Source: Brevibacillus brevis
GTDB lineage: Bacteria > Bacillota > Bacilli > Brevibacillales > Brevibacillaceae
Direction: 5' to 3'
DNA: 64,000 bases
Assembly: GCF_900637055.1 (NCBI RefSeq)
Contig: NZ_LR134338.1
Location: forward strand, 351,501 to 415,500
The first letter of the stretch is position 1; each line of letters begins with the position of its first letter. Under the pieces are notes generated by a model that had not been told where the DNA came from, did no database searches, and saw only the letters and a list, made by a program, of their open reading frames with translations. Positions 42,637 to 53,025 of the stretch are shown in pieces. The position numbers were made by a program, and so were the translations under genes.

Positions 42637-43905
42637 TTGGCGATACAGGCAGATATGCTTACCATTGCATATGGCTTTGCCGCATTTTTTATCAATCCTG
42701 TCTTCTATCTCTTTCTGGTATTTATTTATTTGCATTATCGCAGACAGATGAATCTGGAAAGACAGCTTTTTGCTGCACGCATTCAGTCCCCCTTGCTCTC
42801 GACGATACGGACTGTAGGAATGGGCTTGGTGGGAGGCTTGCTTATCTCTCTTCTTAGTGCAGGTCTCGGCGTGGTCGTGCAAGCACAGGATTTGTGGATA
42901 CTATGGGGATTGGCGCTCATCTTGGCGCTGATTCGTTTACGGTTTCTCTGTTTCGCATATGCTGCAGGGATTTTGGCGATTTTACACGCGATCACACAGG
43001 TCATTCCACCGGTTACGGATGTTCCTGGATTGAGCTATGTCTGGGAAATGATTCGTCAGGCGAAACCTTTGCCGTTGCTTGCGTTAGTTGCGGTCATGCA
43101 TCTGATTGAAGCGATGCTCGTACGCTGGAATGGCGGGCGGGACGCTTCTCCGCTGTTTGTGGAAGGGCAGCGTGGTCGGATCGTCGGTGCCTATTTGCTT
43201 CATTCTTTTTGGCTGACACCAGCCGTGCTGTTCGTACAGATGGAGCCAGGTGCTATCAGTGGTGCGTTGTATCCAGGGTGGCCGTTCTTTTCGCCGGAAG
43301 CGGCTTCATTTGGACTGATGCTTTTGCCGACGGTGACCGGATTCTCCGATATGACGCAAACGATGACACCTTATAGAAAAGCAACGCAGGTTGCGAAAAA
43401 TTTGACGCTGTATGCGATCGGGTTGTTGGGTTTGTGCGCTCTGACTGTATGGTTTTATCCGTTGGTCTTGCTGGCTGCGATTTTTGCGCTATTCGGTCAT
43501 GAGGCGTTGTTTTTCTGGAGTCAGTATCAAGAAAGAAAGCGTTCGCCTTATTTCATTCAGTCTTCGCGTGGTGTAAAAGTAATGGGTGTCATTCCGGGTA
43601 CGAGAGCAGAGGAGATCGGCATCACGCCCGGTGAGATTATCGTGAAAGTAAATGGCATTTCAGTGCGGGAAAAAGAAGATTTATATCCAGCACTACAAGC
43701 CAATCCTGCCTTTTGCAAAATGGAAGTACTCACGCGTGAAGGCGAGCTGAAGTTCGTACAGTGTGCGGTCTATGCGGGCAATCATCACCAACTGGGGATC
43801 ATTGTGGTTCCGGATGCAAATACCCGTGCATTTGTTGATTTGAAACGCGCCAGTGTAGTCGAGCTGATCAAGCAAAAGCTGGAGAAGCTGAATGTGGGAG
43901 CATAA
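42637..43905 (+). CDS. minJ: PDZ-containing membrane protein, MinJ-like division topology factor
   Basis: 422 residues from a TTG at 42637 with GAGGTGAGG 3 bases upstream. About seven to eight membrane helices across residues 10-310, then a C-terminal PDZ domain (SSRGVKVMGVIPGTRAEEIGITPGEIIVKVNGI). In Bacillus subtilis MinJ bridges DivIVA and MinD to restrict division near poles, and its gene lies in this position after ctpB. Family similarity in the membrane part is modest, so the call relies partly on synteny. Confidence 0.82.
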   Translation: MAIQADMLTIAYGFAAFFINPVFYLFLVFIYLHYRRQMNLERQLFAARIQSPLLSTIRTVGMGLVGGLLISLLSAGLGVVVQAQDLWILWGLALILALIRLRFLCFAYAAGILAILHAITQVIPPVTDVPGLSYVWEMIRQAKPLPLLALVAVMHLIEAMLVRWNGGRDASPLFVEGQRGRIVGAYLLHSFWLTPAVLFVQMEPGAISGALYPGWPFFSPEAASFGLMLLPTVTGFSDMTQTMTPYRKATQVAKNLTLYAIGLLGLCALTVWFYPLVLLAAIFALFGHEALFFWSQYQERKRSPYFIQSSRGVKVMGVIPGTRAEEIGITPGEIIVKVNGISVREKEDLYPALQANPAFCKMEVLTREGELKFVQCAVYAGNHHQLGIIVVPDANTRAFVDLKRASVVELIKQKLEKLNVGA

Positions 43906-43917
43906 GGATAGTAGGGG

Positions 43918-43956
43918 AGAAGGTATGCAGACAAAAGTGCATACCTTCTTTTTTTC
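43918..43956 (+). terminator. Terminator after minJ
   Basis: AGAAGGTATGCA (43918-43929) pairs with TGCATACCTTCT (43938-43949), a 12-bp perfect stem, then T7. Confidence 0.92.
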
Positions 43957-44035
43957 GAGAAAGGCTTGTCTATTCGGTAACTTACTGGTGGCTGTTGCGT
44001 CTCAATGGAGGAGGAAATAAGGGGGAGTGGGTTCG

Positions 44036-45730
44036 GTGTTCAAAGTAAAAAGAACGGTCTCGTGGTTTTTGTCGGGTACATTAGCTGCCGCCACAGTTTT
44101 TGCCGGCCCCTTATCAGGAGCAGTCGCAACGAGTCCTGTGAATGTAGCGCAGGCTCAATCGGTTGTGGCAGTGCCGATGCATGTGACGAAAGGTGTCCAA
44201 AAGCTAGTCAAGCTTTTACCGGAGCTGTCTTCGCGCTATGTCGTTTACGGTGGGGATGTGGATGGACCCGGTGTTAGCGGGGTGGTAGTCACGTTTGCAC
44301 AGTCTGCTGCTGAGGCTGAATCGTCCATGGATGATGCAATTTTTGACGGACAGACAGGGGAGTTGCTCAGACTGAATCTGACTCCAAAAGCAGCAACAAA
44401 GCCTGCCTACCCGACTGAGCAGCAGGCTAAAACACGTGCGCTGGCTTTTGTCGCTGGTTTGCAGGGAACAGGTAACACCTATCAAACGAGAGAGGTTTAT
44501 AAAAATAAGGACCTATTGACGGTTCGACTGGTACGAGTCCTGAATAATGTGGTGCTCGATGACGACTATGATTGTCTCGTCAGTTTTGATGCAGCGGGAA
44601 GAATCGTTTGGTTTTCTACGTTTGATGGCAGATTATACGAAAAAGTAAGTCCCTCTTCACTCCCATCTCCGCAGCGCGTCATCTCCTCCGAACAAGCTGT
44701 ACGAAAGTGGCAAGAAAGCCGGCCATTGGAACTCGTTTATTTATTGCCCATTCGTAATCAAAGCGATCAGGTAGAAGCAAAGCTCGCTTATGTCCTGAAA
44801 AATGGAATCATAACACAACAACATACAGGTAGTGCATTGGATGCCTTCAGTGGCAAACGATTGGTAACAAAGAATACCCAAGCGACAACCACCCCGTCTC
44901 AGACTATCCATGTGACTGGAACAGGTGAGAAGTGGGTAGCGCAAACAGAGACGCAAGCGCGTGATTTGTTACGCATGCTGTTTAGAATCGAAACAGAAAA
45001 GCTGCCACTGTCCATCTACGAGGCGAGTTACGATGATGGTCGAGCCATTCGTTATTTCATATGGGGAAATTTTGACGAGGGGGTTCCCGATGCTGAAAAG
45101 ATAACTCGAATGACTGCCTTTCCTGAGGGAAGCAGTAACGGTGAGCAACGTCATCTCCTTGTAACAGATGCAAAAACTGGTGAACTGCTTGAATTTTCCA
45201 CGAGGGTGAACAATCCGCAATGGTCTAACGTGAAAACAGATAAGAAGCGGGATCGAATGGAAGCGGATAAGCTTTTGAAAAGACTGACTCCGTCCGGAAG
45301 AAATCAAATCCAAATAACGGAGGATGGAGATGAAAGGTACACCTCGCTCATAGCTGATCCCCTTGTGAACGGAATTCCGGTATATGGGATCAATCAGAGT
45401 GTGGAACAGGGGATGTATACGATTCGAATTGATTCATGGACGGGTACATGGGATCAGGTGAGCATAAACAAACCGGCCAGTGTTAAATACCCGGCCCGTT
45501 CCCAAGCACTTAAAGAACAAGTGGCCATGACCCGGTTACTGCAAACCTTTCCACTTGAGTTGACCTACATCCACCAGCCAGATTATAAAAAAGACACGAT
45601 TACCTGGAAGCTCGGCTATGACCTTTCGTTTCGTCAAACTCGCTCGCATTGCTTCTGCGGGGGAGCATTTAAAGTAGATGATACGTTTTATGTGGATGCG
45701 ATAACCGGAAAAGTGATTGTAAACGAATAG
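44036..45730 (+). CDS. Secreted YcdB/YcdC-domain (PepSY-like) protein
   Basis: 564 residues from the GTG at 44036, 9 bases after GGGGGA; GTG at 44027 is in frame. Signal peptide (FLSGTLAAATVFAGPLSGAVA), then repeated PepSY/YcdB-like modules. Typical elements are DGQTGELLRLNL, VSFDAAGRIVWFS, EQAVRKWQE, DAFSGKRLV, VTDAKTGELLEF, IDSWTGTWDQV and YVDAITGKVIVNE: a strand ending in D-x-x-(T/S)-G, a mark of PepSY folds often linked to protease inhibition or cell-surface processes. Exact function unknown. Single-gene unit with terminators on both sides. Confidence 0.8.
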   Translation: MFKVKRTVSWFLSGTLAAATVFAGPLSGAVATSPVNVAQAQSVVAVPMHVTKGVQKLVKLLPELSSRYVVYGGDVDGPGVSGVVVTFAQSAAEAESSMDDAIFDGQTGELLRLNLTPKAATKPAYPTEQQAKTRALAFVAGLQGTGNTYQTREVYKNKDLLTVRLVRVLNNVVLDDDYDCLVSFDAAGRIVWFSTFDGRLYEKVSPSSLPSPQRVISSEQAVRKWQESRPLELVYLLPIRNQSDQVEAKLAYVLKNGIITQQHTGSALDAFSGKRLVTKNTQATTTPSQTIHVTGTGEKWVAQTETQARDLLRMLFRIETEKLPLSIYEASYDDGRAIRYFIWGNFDEGVPDAEKITRMTAFPEGSSNGEQRHLLVTDAKTGELLEFSTRVNNPQWSNVKTDKKRDRMEADKLLKRLTPSGRNQIQITEDGDERYTSLIADPLVNGIPVYGINQSVEQGMYTIRIDSWTGTWDQVSINKPASVKYPARSQALKEQVAMTRLLQTFPLELTYIHQPDYKKDTITWKLGYDLSFRQTRSHCFCGGAFKVDDTFYVDAITGKVIVNE

Positions 45731-45747
45731 CATCCTGCAAAAGAAAG

Positions 45748-45784
45748 AGCCGCCTTCTCCGTTTTTGGAGAGTTGCGGCTTTTA
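45748..45784. terminator. Terminator between YcdB-like gene and flgD
   Basis: AGCCGC (45748-45753) pairs with GCGGCT (45775-45780), with an inner CTCC/GGAG helix and a T4 tail. Convergent genes. Confidence 0.75.
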
Positions 45785-45793
45785 ACTATGCTT

Positions 45794-46726
45794 CTAGGCA
45801 GTTGCTTCGAATCCTGTGATTTGATTGAGAGCGACTTTTTTATCATCCTTGAGGACGAATTCTACTACTCCGTTTTTCATGCTGACAGCTTTAACCACTC
45901 CGGTAAGAGGAGTATTAGTAGTGGTGCCGTCCGGATTCGTTTGAGACTGGTTGTACGTGATGTTGTAGCCGATCATTTGCGCGTAGGCAAGAGAGTTGCC
46001 CATTGTTCTGTTTTCAGGTTTCACCGTCATGCCTACGATTTCTTCGGCTTTTACGGTTGATCCATTATCCAGTTGGAATTGTGCGGTACCGTTTTTGGTG
46101 GTAAAGCCAGTGATGACGCCATTCAAGATTTCATCAACTTTGGAAACGTCGTGTGTGGTAGCTGGATTGCCATCCCGGTCGACTTCCTTGGTTACTTTAT
46201 AGGAAATCTCTCGACCGATCATTTCCATGTACTTCACGCTGTTATCAAGCGTATTGCCAGCCAGACCTTGCGATTCCAGTCCGGAGACGTCTGCCAGCGG
46301 AATCGGTGTCGATTCGCCTGCGATACGGAAGTAGATTTTGCCTTGATCCATGTAGACGGCATCAAGTACGCCTTCTTTCTGCTCCGTCGAAGTTTCTCCC
46401 GTCATTTCGTCTTTTGTAGTAAGGGAATACGAGGCTGTACGACCTACCAGCTTTTCATACTTTTCCAAAGTGACCATGCTGTTGTTCGATTGCTCCATCA
46501 GCGTGGTCATTTTTGTGATTTTTTCTACCATGGTCAGCATACTTGTTTGCTGGATGAACTGAGAGTTGTCCATTGGGGACATAGGGTCTTGATGCTTTAA
46601 CTGCTCCAGCATGAGCTTCATAAAGGCATTTTGGTCGAGCTCGGTGGAGAATTCCTTTTTGCCTTTATAGCTCATATGCGGTTGTATATAAGGGTTATTT
46701 TTGACGGTTGTTCCGGTATCTGACAT
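45794..46726 (-). CDS. flgD: Flagellar hook-capping protein FlgD, orphan copy with triple C-terminal repeat
   Basis: 310 residues on the minus strand, AGGGAGGA before the ATG. The N-terminal region has the FlgD hallmark LDQNAFMKLMLEQLKHQDPMSPMDNSQFIQQTSMLTMVEK (residues 30-69, cited by position and key residues). FlgD caps the growing hook. The C-terminal two thirds are three related units: about 86-150 (LVGRTASY, GVLDAV), 162-232 (MIGREISY, GVITGF) and 244-306 (MIGYNITY, GVVKAV), each ending in a hydrophobic-x-G motif. It lies far from the usual fla/che operon. No hook gene is adjacent. Confidence 0.88.
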   Translation of the reverse strand: MSDTGTTVKNNPYIQPHMSYKGKKEFSTELDQNAFMKLMLEQLKHQDPMSPMDNSQFIQQTSMLTMVEKITKMTTLMEQSNNSMVTLEKYEKLVGRTASYSLTTKDEMTGETSTEQKEGVLDAVYMDQGKIYFRIAGESTPIPLADVSGLESQGLAGNTLDNSVKYMEMIGREISYKVTKEVDRDGNPATTHDVSKVDEILNGVITGFTTKNGTAQFQLDNGSTVKAEEIVGMTVKPENRTMGNSLAYAQMIGYNITYNQSQTNPDGTTTNTPLTGVVKAVSMKNGVVEFVLKDDKKVALNQITGFEATA

Positions 46727-46784
46727 GTCAATCCTCCCTGAAGGTGGCGAGTCTATCTGCGTATGTTTGTTCTTCCTTCATCTT

Positions 46785-46811
46785 ATATCGGAGAAATCGG
46801 CGGGAAGATGA
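46785..46811 (-). promoter_or_regulatory. Weak sigma-D-like promoter of flgD
   Basis: On the minus strand TCCGATAT (46792-46785) matches 7 of 8 bases of the sigma-D -10, with TCAT 15 bases upstream matching the -35 poorly. It is 58 bases before the flgD start. Confidence 0.35.
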
Positions 46812-46814
46812 AGA

Positions 46815-46828
46815 CAAACATTTGTTCG
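46815..46828 (+). promoter_or_regulatory. LexA/DinR (SOS) box of uvrB
   Basis: CAAAC-ATTT-GTTCG differs at one base from the Bacillus SOS consensus CGAAC-N4-GTTCG. It lies 31 bases upstream of TATAAT (46860-46865), the probable uvrB -10. uvrBA is a classic SOS operon. Confidence 0.75.
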
Positions 46829-46906
46829 AATTTTGGGCTTAAACTAGCCGGAATTGTGTTATAATGGAAGTAGAAACAGTCATGCTATGAGGAGATGAAC
46901 GAGGGA

Positions 46907-48883
46907 ATGGAGCGTTTTGAATTGGTATCGGAGTTTCAACCGTCCGGTGACCAGCCGACCGCCATTGCCGAGCTGGTGGCAGGGTTAAAGGCTGGCAAGC
47001 GACACCAGACATTGCTGGGTGCGACGGGAACGGGAAAGACTTATACGGCTGCCCAGGTAATTGCTCAGGTGAACAGGCCAACACTCGTGATGGCACACAA
47101 CAAAACTCTGGCAGCTCAGCTTTGTGCAGAGTTTAAGGAGTTTTTCCCGAACAACGCGGTGGAATACTTCGTCAGCTACTACGATTACTATCAACCCGAA
47201 GCATACATTCCCCAATCGGATACGTTTATTGAAAAAGACTCGAGCATTAACGACGAGATCGACAAGCTCCGTCACTCGGCTACCAGTGCTTTGTTCGAAC
47301 GTCGAGATGTCATCATTGTTGCCTCCGTCTCCTGCATTTACGGATTAGGTTCACCTGAAGAGTACCGTGAATTGCTCTTGTCTTTGCGTGTTGGCATGGA
47401 AACAGGACGGGACGAGATTTTGCATCGTCTGGTCGATATCCAGTACACACGCAACGACATCAACTTCACGCGCGGTACGTTCCGTGTGCGGGGTGACGTC
47501 GTGGAGATTTTCCCTGCCTCAGAGAGTGAGCAGGCGATTCGCGTTGAGTTTTTTGGAGATGAAATAGAGCGGATTACTTCGATTGACGTACTGACCGGCG
47601 AGATTTTGGGACAGCGTGATCACATTGCTATTTTCCCTAAATCTCACTACGTGACGCGCGAAGAGAAAATGAAGCTGGCTGTCCAAAGCATCGAGGCCGA
47701 GCTGGAAGAAAGATTGAAAGAATTCCGTGATGCGGGCAAGCTCTTGGAAGCACAGCGACTCGAGCAACGTACACGGTACGATATTGAGATGATGCTGGAG
47801 ATGGGCTTTTGCTCCGGTATCGAAAACTACTCGCGCCATCTGACAGGACTGCCTGCCGGGCATGCTCCGTATACCTTGCTGGATTACTTTCCAGAAGATT
47901 TTATCGTCATGATGGATGAGTCTCATATGACCTTGCCGCAGGTTCGGGGGATGTATAACGGTGACCGCGCACGGAAGGATGTACTGGTCGATCACGGATT
48001 CCGTCTGCCTTCTGCGCGCGATAACCGTCCACTCAAGTTCGAGGAGTTTGAAGCAAAGCTGAAACAAGCGATCTATATTTCAGCTACGCCTGGTCCTTAT
48101 GAGCTGGAGCACAGCCCGGAAATGGTGCAGCAGGTGATTCGTCCGACAGGCTTGATTGACCCAACGGTTACGGTACGTCCGATCAAGGGACAGATAGACG
48201 ATTTGATTGGCGAAATTCAAGCCACGATTGCGAAAAATGAGCGAGTTCTCGTCACGACTCTGACGAAGAAAATGTCTGAGGATTTGACGGACTATCTGAA
48301 AGAAATCGGAATCAAGGTCCGCTATCTTCACTCGGATATTAAAACGATTGAGCGGATGCAGATTTTACGTTCATTGCGCTTGGGCGAGTTTGATGTGCTG
48401 GTCGGGATTAACCTCTTGCGGGAAGGTCTAGACTTGCCGGAGGTATCGCTTGTGGCGATTTTGGATGCAGACAAGGAAGGCTTCCTGCGCAATGAGCGCT
48501 CTCTGATTCAGACGATCGGTCGGGCTGCGCGGAACGCAGAGGGACGCGTTATCATGTACGCGGACAAAATGACAGATTCGATGACCTCTGCGATTCGAGA
48601 GACAGAACGTCGTCGTTCCATTCAGATGGCTTACAATGAAAAGCACGGCATCACGCCGCAAACCGTGAAAAAGTCCGTCCGCGAAGTGATCGAGGCGACC
48701 AAGGTAGCGGAGGAAAAAGCAGATTACTTGCCACATGCAGACTTCAAGAAAATGCCGAAGAAGGATCGCGTGGCTGTCATAGAACGTATGGAAGAAGAAA
48801 TGAAGGAAGCGGCACGCAACCTCATGTTCGAGCGTGCGGCCGAATTGCGTGATTTGATTCTTGAACTGAAGGCGGAACTCTAA
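46907..48883 (+). CDS. uvrB: Excinuclease ABC subunit B
   Basis: 658 residues. The ATG at 46907 gives the family start [20 protein letters not shown]; an in-frame ATG at 46895 is too close to GAGGAG. Walker A GATGTGKT at 38-45, the beta-hairpin region [12 protein letters not shown] that inserts between DNA strands, DESHMTLPQ, helicase motif [14 protein letters not shown], and the C-terminal UVR motif ([24 protein letters not shown], positions by key residues) that binds UvrC. It verifies damage in nucleotide excision repair. It is followed by uvrA after 15 bases. Confidence 0.97.
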   Translation: MERFELVSEFQPSGDQPTAIAELVAGLKAGKRHQTLLGATGTGKTYTAAQVIAQVNRPTLVMAHNKTLAAQLCAEFKEFFPNNAVEYFVSYYDYYQPEAYIPQSDTFIEKDSSINDEIDKLRHSATSALFERRDVIIVASVSCIYGLGSPEEYRELLLSLRVGMETGRDEILHRLVDIQYTRNDINFTRGTFRVRGDVVEIFPASESEQAIRVEFFGDEIERITSIDVLTGEILGQRDHIAIFPKSHYVTREEKMKLAVQSIEAELEERLKEFRDAGKLLEAQRLEQRTRYDIEMMLEMGFCSGIENYSRHLTGLPAGHAPYTLLDYFPEDFIVMMDESHMTLPQVRGMYNGDRARKDVLVDHGFRLPSARDNRPLKFEEFEAKLKQAIYISATPGPYELEHSPEMVQQVIRPTGLIDPTVTVRPIKGQIDDLIGEIQATIAKNERVLVTTLTKKMSEDLTDYLKEIGIKVRYLHSDIKTIERMQILRSLRLGEFDVLVGINLLREGLDLPEVSLVAILDADKEGFLRNERSLIQTIGRAARNAEGRVIMYADKMTDSMTSAIRETERRRSIQMAYNEKHGITPQTVKKSVREVIEATKVAEEKADYLPHADFKKMPKKDRVAVIERMEEEMKEAARNLMFERAAELRDLILELKAEL

Positions 48884-48898
48884 GGAGAGGTTTTTTTC

Positions 48899-51766
48899 AT
48901 GCCATTAGAACATATTGTCGTAAAGGGTGCACGTGCCCACAACCTGAAAAATGTTGATGTAGTCATTCCGAGGGACAAATTCGTCGTTTTGACGGGTTTG
49001 TCTGGCTCGGGTAAGTCCTCGCTCGCTTTTGACACGATTTACGCAGAGGGACAACGACGCTATGTCGAGTCTCTGTCTGCATACGCCCGTCAATTTCTCG
49101 GGCAGATGGACAAGCCGGACGTGGATTCGATTGAGGGACTTTCCCCTGCGATCTCGATTGACCAGAAAACGACGAGCCGCAACCCTCGCTCCACGGTAGG
49201 GACGGTTACGGAAATCTACGACTATTTGCGCCTTTTGTATGCGCGTGTCGGTAGAGCGGTTTGCCCGGAGCATGGTATCGAGATCCAATCCCAGACCATT
49301 GAACAAATGGTTGATCGACTATTGGAGTATCCTGAGCGCACGAGAATGCAGATTCTAGCTCCCATGGTACAAGGTCGTAAGGGAGAGCACGTCAAGCTGC
49401 TCGAGGACATCCGCAAGCAAGGCTTCGTCCGTGTGCGGGTCAATGGTGAAATTACCGATTTGTCCGAAGACATCAAGCTGGAAAAGAACAAGAAGCATAA
49501 CATTGAGGTTGTCGTTGACCGGATTGTCGTAAAGCCGGATGTACAGTCTCGTCTGGCAGACTCCTTGGAAACGGCACTTCGTTTAGCAGATGGCAAGGTC
49601 ATCGTCGATGTGATGGAGCAAGAAGAGCTGCTGTTCAGTGAAAAGCATGCTTGCCCGGTATGCGGATTCTCCATCGGAGAGCTGGAGCCGCGGATTTTCT
49701 CCTTTAACAGCCCGTTTGGTGCTTGCTCGGAGTGCGACGGATTGGGTGTCAAGCTGGAGGTAGACCCGGATATGGTCGTTCCCGATGCGACGAAGACGCT
49801 CGATGACGGGGCGATTGGCGCATGGGAGCCGAAGACTTCTACTTACTATCAACAATTGCTGGAATCGGCTTGTCGCCATTTTAACATTCGGATGGATGTG
49901 CCATATGAGGAGCTCACGGCAGCGCACCGACAAATCTTGATGTACGGCAGTGAAGGCGAAAAAATTCACTTCCGTTATGAGAACGAGTTCGGGCAAGTGC
50001 GCGAGGCAGTCGTACCGTTCGAGGGTGTCGTCATCAACCTGCAACGACGTCATCTGGAGACCAGCTCGGATTACATCCGCGAGCAAATCGAAGGATTTAT
50101 GAGCCAAAAGGCGTGTCCTGTCTGCAAAGGCCAACGTTTGCGTCAGGAGAGCTTGGCGGTAAAGGTCGGGGAGCGGAGCATTTCCGAGCTGACTACGCTG
50201 TCGATTCTCGATGCACATCAGTTTGTCGATGGGCTGGAACTGACAGAGCGGGAAACGAAGATCGCGAACCTGATCGTAAAAGAAATCAAGGCGCGACTGA
50301 ACTTCTTGATTGATGTCGGACTGGATTACCTGACACTGAGCCGGGCGGCGGGAACACTGTCCGGGGGAGAAGCGCAGCGGATTCGATTAGCTACACAGAT
50401 CGGTTCTAGCCTGATGGGCGTTCTCTACATTTTGGATGAGCCGAGTATCGGATTGCATCAGCGGGATAACGCCCGTCTGATCAAGACGTTGGAGCATATG
50501 ACCAAGCTGGGGAATACATTGATCGTCGTCGAGCATGACGAGGATACGATGATGGCCTGCGATTATATTATCGATATTGGCCCGGGCGCTGGCATACATG
50601 GCGGTCAAATCGTAGCGGCAGGAACCCCGGAAGAAGTCATGAAGGACCCTAACTCCTTGACGGGTGCTTATTTGAGCGGGCGCAAATTCATCCCCGTACC
50701 GATGGAGCGTCGCAAGCCTTCGGACAAATGGATCAAGATTGAGGGCGCGAAGGAAAACAACCTGAAAAACGTCACTGCGAAGCTTCCTCTAGGCGTTTTT
50801 GTTGCCGTAACAGGTGTATCTGGCTCAGGAAAAAGTACGCTGATCAATGAAATTTTGCAAAAGACACTGGCTCGTGATTTGAATAAGGCAAAGGTGAAGC
50901 CAGGTGAGCATCGTCGCATCCTGGGACTGGAGCATCTGGATAAGGTGATCGACATCGATCAATCTCCAATTGGTCGTACACCACGTTCCAATCCGGCGAC
51001 GTATACAGGTGTTTTTGACGACATTCGCGACCTGTTTGCTTCCACCAATGAAGCCAAAGTGCGCGGCTATAAAAAAGGACGCTTCAGCTTTAACGTCAAG
51101 GGCGGCCGTTGTGAAGCGTGCAGCGGTGATGGGATCATTAAAATCGAGATGCACTTTTTGCCGGATGTGTATGTGCCTTGCGAAGTTTGCCATGGCAAGC
51201 GCTACAACCGCGAGACGCTCGATGTGAAATACAAAGGCAAGAGCATTGCTGATGTCTTGGAAATGACGATCGAGGATGGGGTAGAGTTTTTCCGCAATCT
51301 GCCGAAGATTGAGCGCAAGCTACAGACCATCGTCGACGTAGGACTGGGATATATGAAGCTTGGACAGCCTGCTACCACGCTCTCTGGCGGTGAAGCACAA
51401 CGCGTCAAGCTGGCCTCCGAGCTGTATCGACGCAGCACTGGACGTACCTTGTACATTTTGGATGAACCGACAACCGGTCTGCATACAGATGATATCGATC
51501 GTTTGCTGAAGGTACTGCAACGATTGGTAGAAAACGGCGATACAGTGCTGGTCATCGAGCACAATCTGGATGTCATCAAAACGGTGGATTACATCGTGGA
51601 TTTGGGGCCGGAGGGTGGTACCCGTGGCGGAGAAATTGTCGGAACGGGAACACCGGAAGAAGTGGCAAAAATGGAAGGCTCTTATACGGGTATCTATTTG
51701 AAGCCGATTTTGGAACGTGATAGAGAACGGACGAATGCCAAGCTAGAGCAATTCGTTTCGAAGTAA
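48899..51766 (+). CDS. uvrA: Excinuclease ABC subunit A
   Basis: 955 residues, full length. Two ABC ATPase modules: Walker [10 protein letters not shown] (about 31) and GVSGSGKST, signatures [12 protein letters not shown] and [12 protein letters not shown], and two zinc modules of the CPVC-x-C and CEAC-x-C type ([21 protein letters not shown] region; [11 protein letters not shown]). It scans DNA for bulky lesions and loads UvrB. AAGGAGAGG precedes the ATG. Operon with uvrB, under the SOS box. Confidence 0.97.
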   Translation: MPLEHIVVKGARAHNLKNVDVVIPRDKFVVLTGLSGSGKSSLAFDTIYAEGQRRYVESLSAYARQFLGQMDKPDVDSIEGLSPAISIDQKTTSRNPRSTVGTVTEIYDYLRLLYARVGRAVCPEHGIEIQSQTIEQMVDRLLEYPERTRMQILAPMVQGRKGEHVKLLEDIRKQGFVRVRVNGEITDLSEDIKLEKNKKHNIEVVVDRIVVKPDVQSRLADSLETALRLADGKVIVDVMEQEELLFSEKHACPVCGFSIGELEPRIFSFNSPFGACSECDGLGVKLEVDPDMVVPDATKTLDDGAIGAWEPKTSTYYQQLLESACRHFNIRMDVPYEELTAAHRQILMYGSEGEKIHFRYENEFGQVREAVVPFEGVVINLQRRHLETSSDYIREQIEGFMSQKACPVCKGQRLRQESLAVKVGERSISELTTLSILDAHQFVDGLELTERETKIANLIVKEIKARLNFLIDVGLDYLTLSRAAGTLSGGEAQRIRLATQIGSSLMGVLYILDEPSIGLHQRDNARLIKTLEHMTKLGNTLIVVEHDEDTMMACDYIIDIGPGAGIHGGQIVAAGTPEEVMKDPNSLTGAYLSGRKFIPVPMERRKPSDKWIKIEGAKENNLKNVTAKLPLGVFVAVTGVSGSGKSTLINEILQKTLARDLNKAKVKPGEHRRILGLEHLDKVIDIDQSPIGRTPRSNPATYTGVFDDIRDLFASTNEAKVRGYKKGRFSFNVKGGRCEACSGDGIIKIEMHFLPDVYVPCEVCHGKRYNRETLDVKYKGKSIADVLEMTIEDGVEFFRNLPKIERKLQTIVDVGLGYMKLGQPATTLSGGEAQRVKLASELYRRSTGRTLYILDEPTTGLHTDDIDRLLKVLQRLVENGDTVLVIEHNLDVIKTVDYIVDLGPEGGTRGGEIVGTGTPEEVAKMEGSYTGIYLKPILERDRERTNAKLEQFVSK

Positions 51767-51776
51767 TCGAGAGACA

Positions 51777-51797
51777 GCCTCCCTGATTCAGGGGGGC
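51777..51797 (+). terminator. Possible weak terminator or hairpin after uvrA
   Basis: GCCTCCCTG (51777-51785) and CAGGGGGGC (51789-51797) form a 9-bp stem with a wobble and a 3-base loop. Only a short T stretch follows. Confidence 0.45.
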
Positions 51798-51832
51798 ATC
51801 TTTGCTAGGTGGACGCAAAGGGGGAGGAAAAG

Positions 51833-52462
51833 ATGGATTACGTGAAGGATTCTCTTGCCGCATTACCTGCCGATCTGGTGGCAGAAGCACAGAGGTGCTT
51901 TGATGGACAAGATCCTGCTCACGATTGGCAGCATAATTTGCGTGTGATGGCGATGTGTGAGCGAATTGGCCGCGAGGAAGGGGCAGATATGGAAGTGCTG
52001 CGCCTCGCTGCTTTGCTGCATGATATCGGGAGAGCAGAAGAACGGCAAACAGGTGAGTGCCATGCCGAAATCAGCGCGAGACTAGCAGGAGAATGGCTCT
52101 CCGAACGCAGTATGACGGAAGCATTCATCTCACGTGTACAGTCTGCCATTCTCGCCCATCGTTTTCGTAAAGACCGACCTCCACATTCCTTGGAAGAAAA
52201 GATCCTGTTTGATGCTGACAAGCTGGATTCGATTGGGGCTATTGGAGTGGCTCGGGTTTTTGCTTATACTGGGGTTATTGGGCAGCCCATACAATCGGAT
52301 GACCCGAATCAGCATACACCTTATAAAGAATACACGTGGAAGCTGCAACGCATCAAAGACAAGCTCTTCACCAAGACTGCCCAGAAAATCGCCGAAGACA
52401 GGCATCGATTTATGACAACGTTTTTTGAGCAATGGGAATGGGAAGTAACGGGGATTCGTTAA
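51833..52462 (+). CDS. HD-domain metal-dependent phosphohydrolase
   Basis: 210 residues from the ATG at 51833, after GGGGGAGG. An HD domain with HDWQHNLRVM, LAALLHDIGRAEER (His-Asp pair), SAILAHRFRKDRPP and FDADKLDSIGAIGVARVF, the arrangement of small YpgQ/YedJ-type hydrolases, some of which act on nucleoside triphosphates. The physiological substrate is unknown. It lies between uvrA and a YvlD-like gene on the same strand. Confidence 0.85.
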   Translation: MDYVKDSLAALPADLVAEAQRCFDGQDPAHDWQHNLRVMAMCERIGREEGADMEVLRLAALLHDIGRAEERQTGECHAEISARLAGEWLSERSMTEAFISRVQSAILAHRFRKDRPPHSLEEKILFDADKLDSIGAIGVARVFAYTGVIGQPIQSDDPNQHTPYKEYTWKLQRIKDKLFTKTAQKIAEDRHRFMTTFFEQWEWEVTGIR

Positions 52463-52502
52463 TCGTTGCGCGAAGGCAAGACTGTTACAGGGGGAATGCA
52501 CC

Positions 52503-52871
52503 ATGAGCCGCTGGATAATCAAAATGCTTTTAAATGGGGCTGCGCTGCTTTTGATCAGCAATTGGTTCCATTCCATTTATGTCGCGAATTTCACAGTAGC
52601 ACTATGGGCTACGTTGATTTTGGGGATGGTCAACACAGTGATTCGACCGATTCTGCTGTTTTTTACTTTTCCCTTGCAAGTATTGACGATCGGATTGTTC
52701 TGGTTTGTCATTAATGCCGTGACGTTTGCGTTGACTGCCTACTTTATTGATGGATTTGAAGTGGGGCCATGGCCTGACAACATTGGTACTGTCATCGTGG
52801 CTGCAGCACTGATGAGTATTTTTGGCTACCTCATTGAAGTGGTGGTAGGGATGAAAAAAGAAAAGAGGTAG
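52503..52871 (+). CDS. YvlD-like four-helix membrane protein (phage holin family 4)
   Basis: 122 residues, about four membrane helices (WIIKMLLNGAALLLISNWF; LWATLILGMVNTVIRPILLFF; VLTIGLFWFVINAVTFALTAYF; IVAAALMSIFGYLIEVVV). The NTVIRPIL and TFPLQVLTIGLFW pattern is diagnostic for the PF04020-type family, which includes YvlD. Despite the holin name there is no phage context. AGGGGGAATGC precedes the ATG. A strong terminator follows. Confidence 0.88.
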   Translation: MSRWIIKMLLNGAALLLISNWFHSIYVANFTVALWATLILGMVNTVIRPILLFFTFPLQVLTIGLFWFVINAVTFALTAYFIDGFEVGPWPDNIGTVIVAAALMSIFGYLIEVVVGMKKEKR

Positions 52872-52878
52872 TATATTC

Positions 52879-52921
52879 GCAAAAGCCCCGTATTCTCTCA
52901 AACGAGTCGCGGGGCTTTTGC
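52879..52921 (+). terminator. Terminator after the YvlD-like gene
   Basis: GCAAAAGCCCCG (52879-52890) and CGGGGCTTTTGC (52910-52921), a 12-bp perfect stem with U-rich 3' arm. Confidence 0.8.
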
Positions 52922-52947
52922 CTAAAAAGATGCGAGGTCTTATTAGG

Positions 52948-52977
52948 TTGTCGTAAGTACAGAGGTTTCGATACAAT
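52948..52977 (+). promoter_or_regulatory. Candidate sigma-A promoter of hprK
   Basis: TTGTCG (52948-52953), 18 bases, TACAAT (52972-52977), 48 bases before the hprK start. Confidence 0.55.
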
Positions 52978-53025
52978 AGAGACACAACCATAGGGACGGA
53001 AAATCCCATGTGAGGGGGAAGCTTC

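Noticed and set aside
52503-52871. Prophage remnant suggested by the holin-family name of the YvlD-like gene
   Set aside because: No other phage gene nearby; this family is widespread in chromosomal, non-phage contexts.
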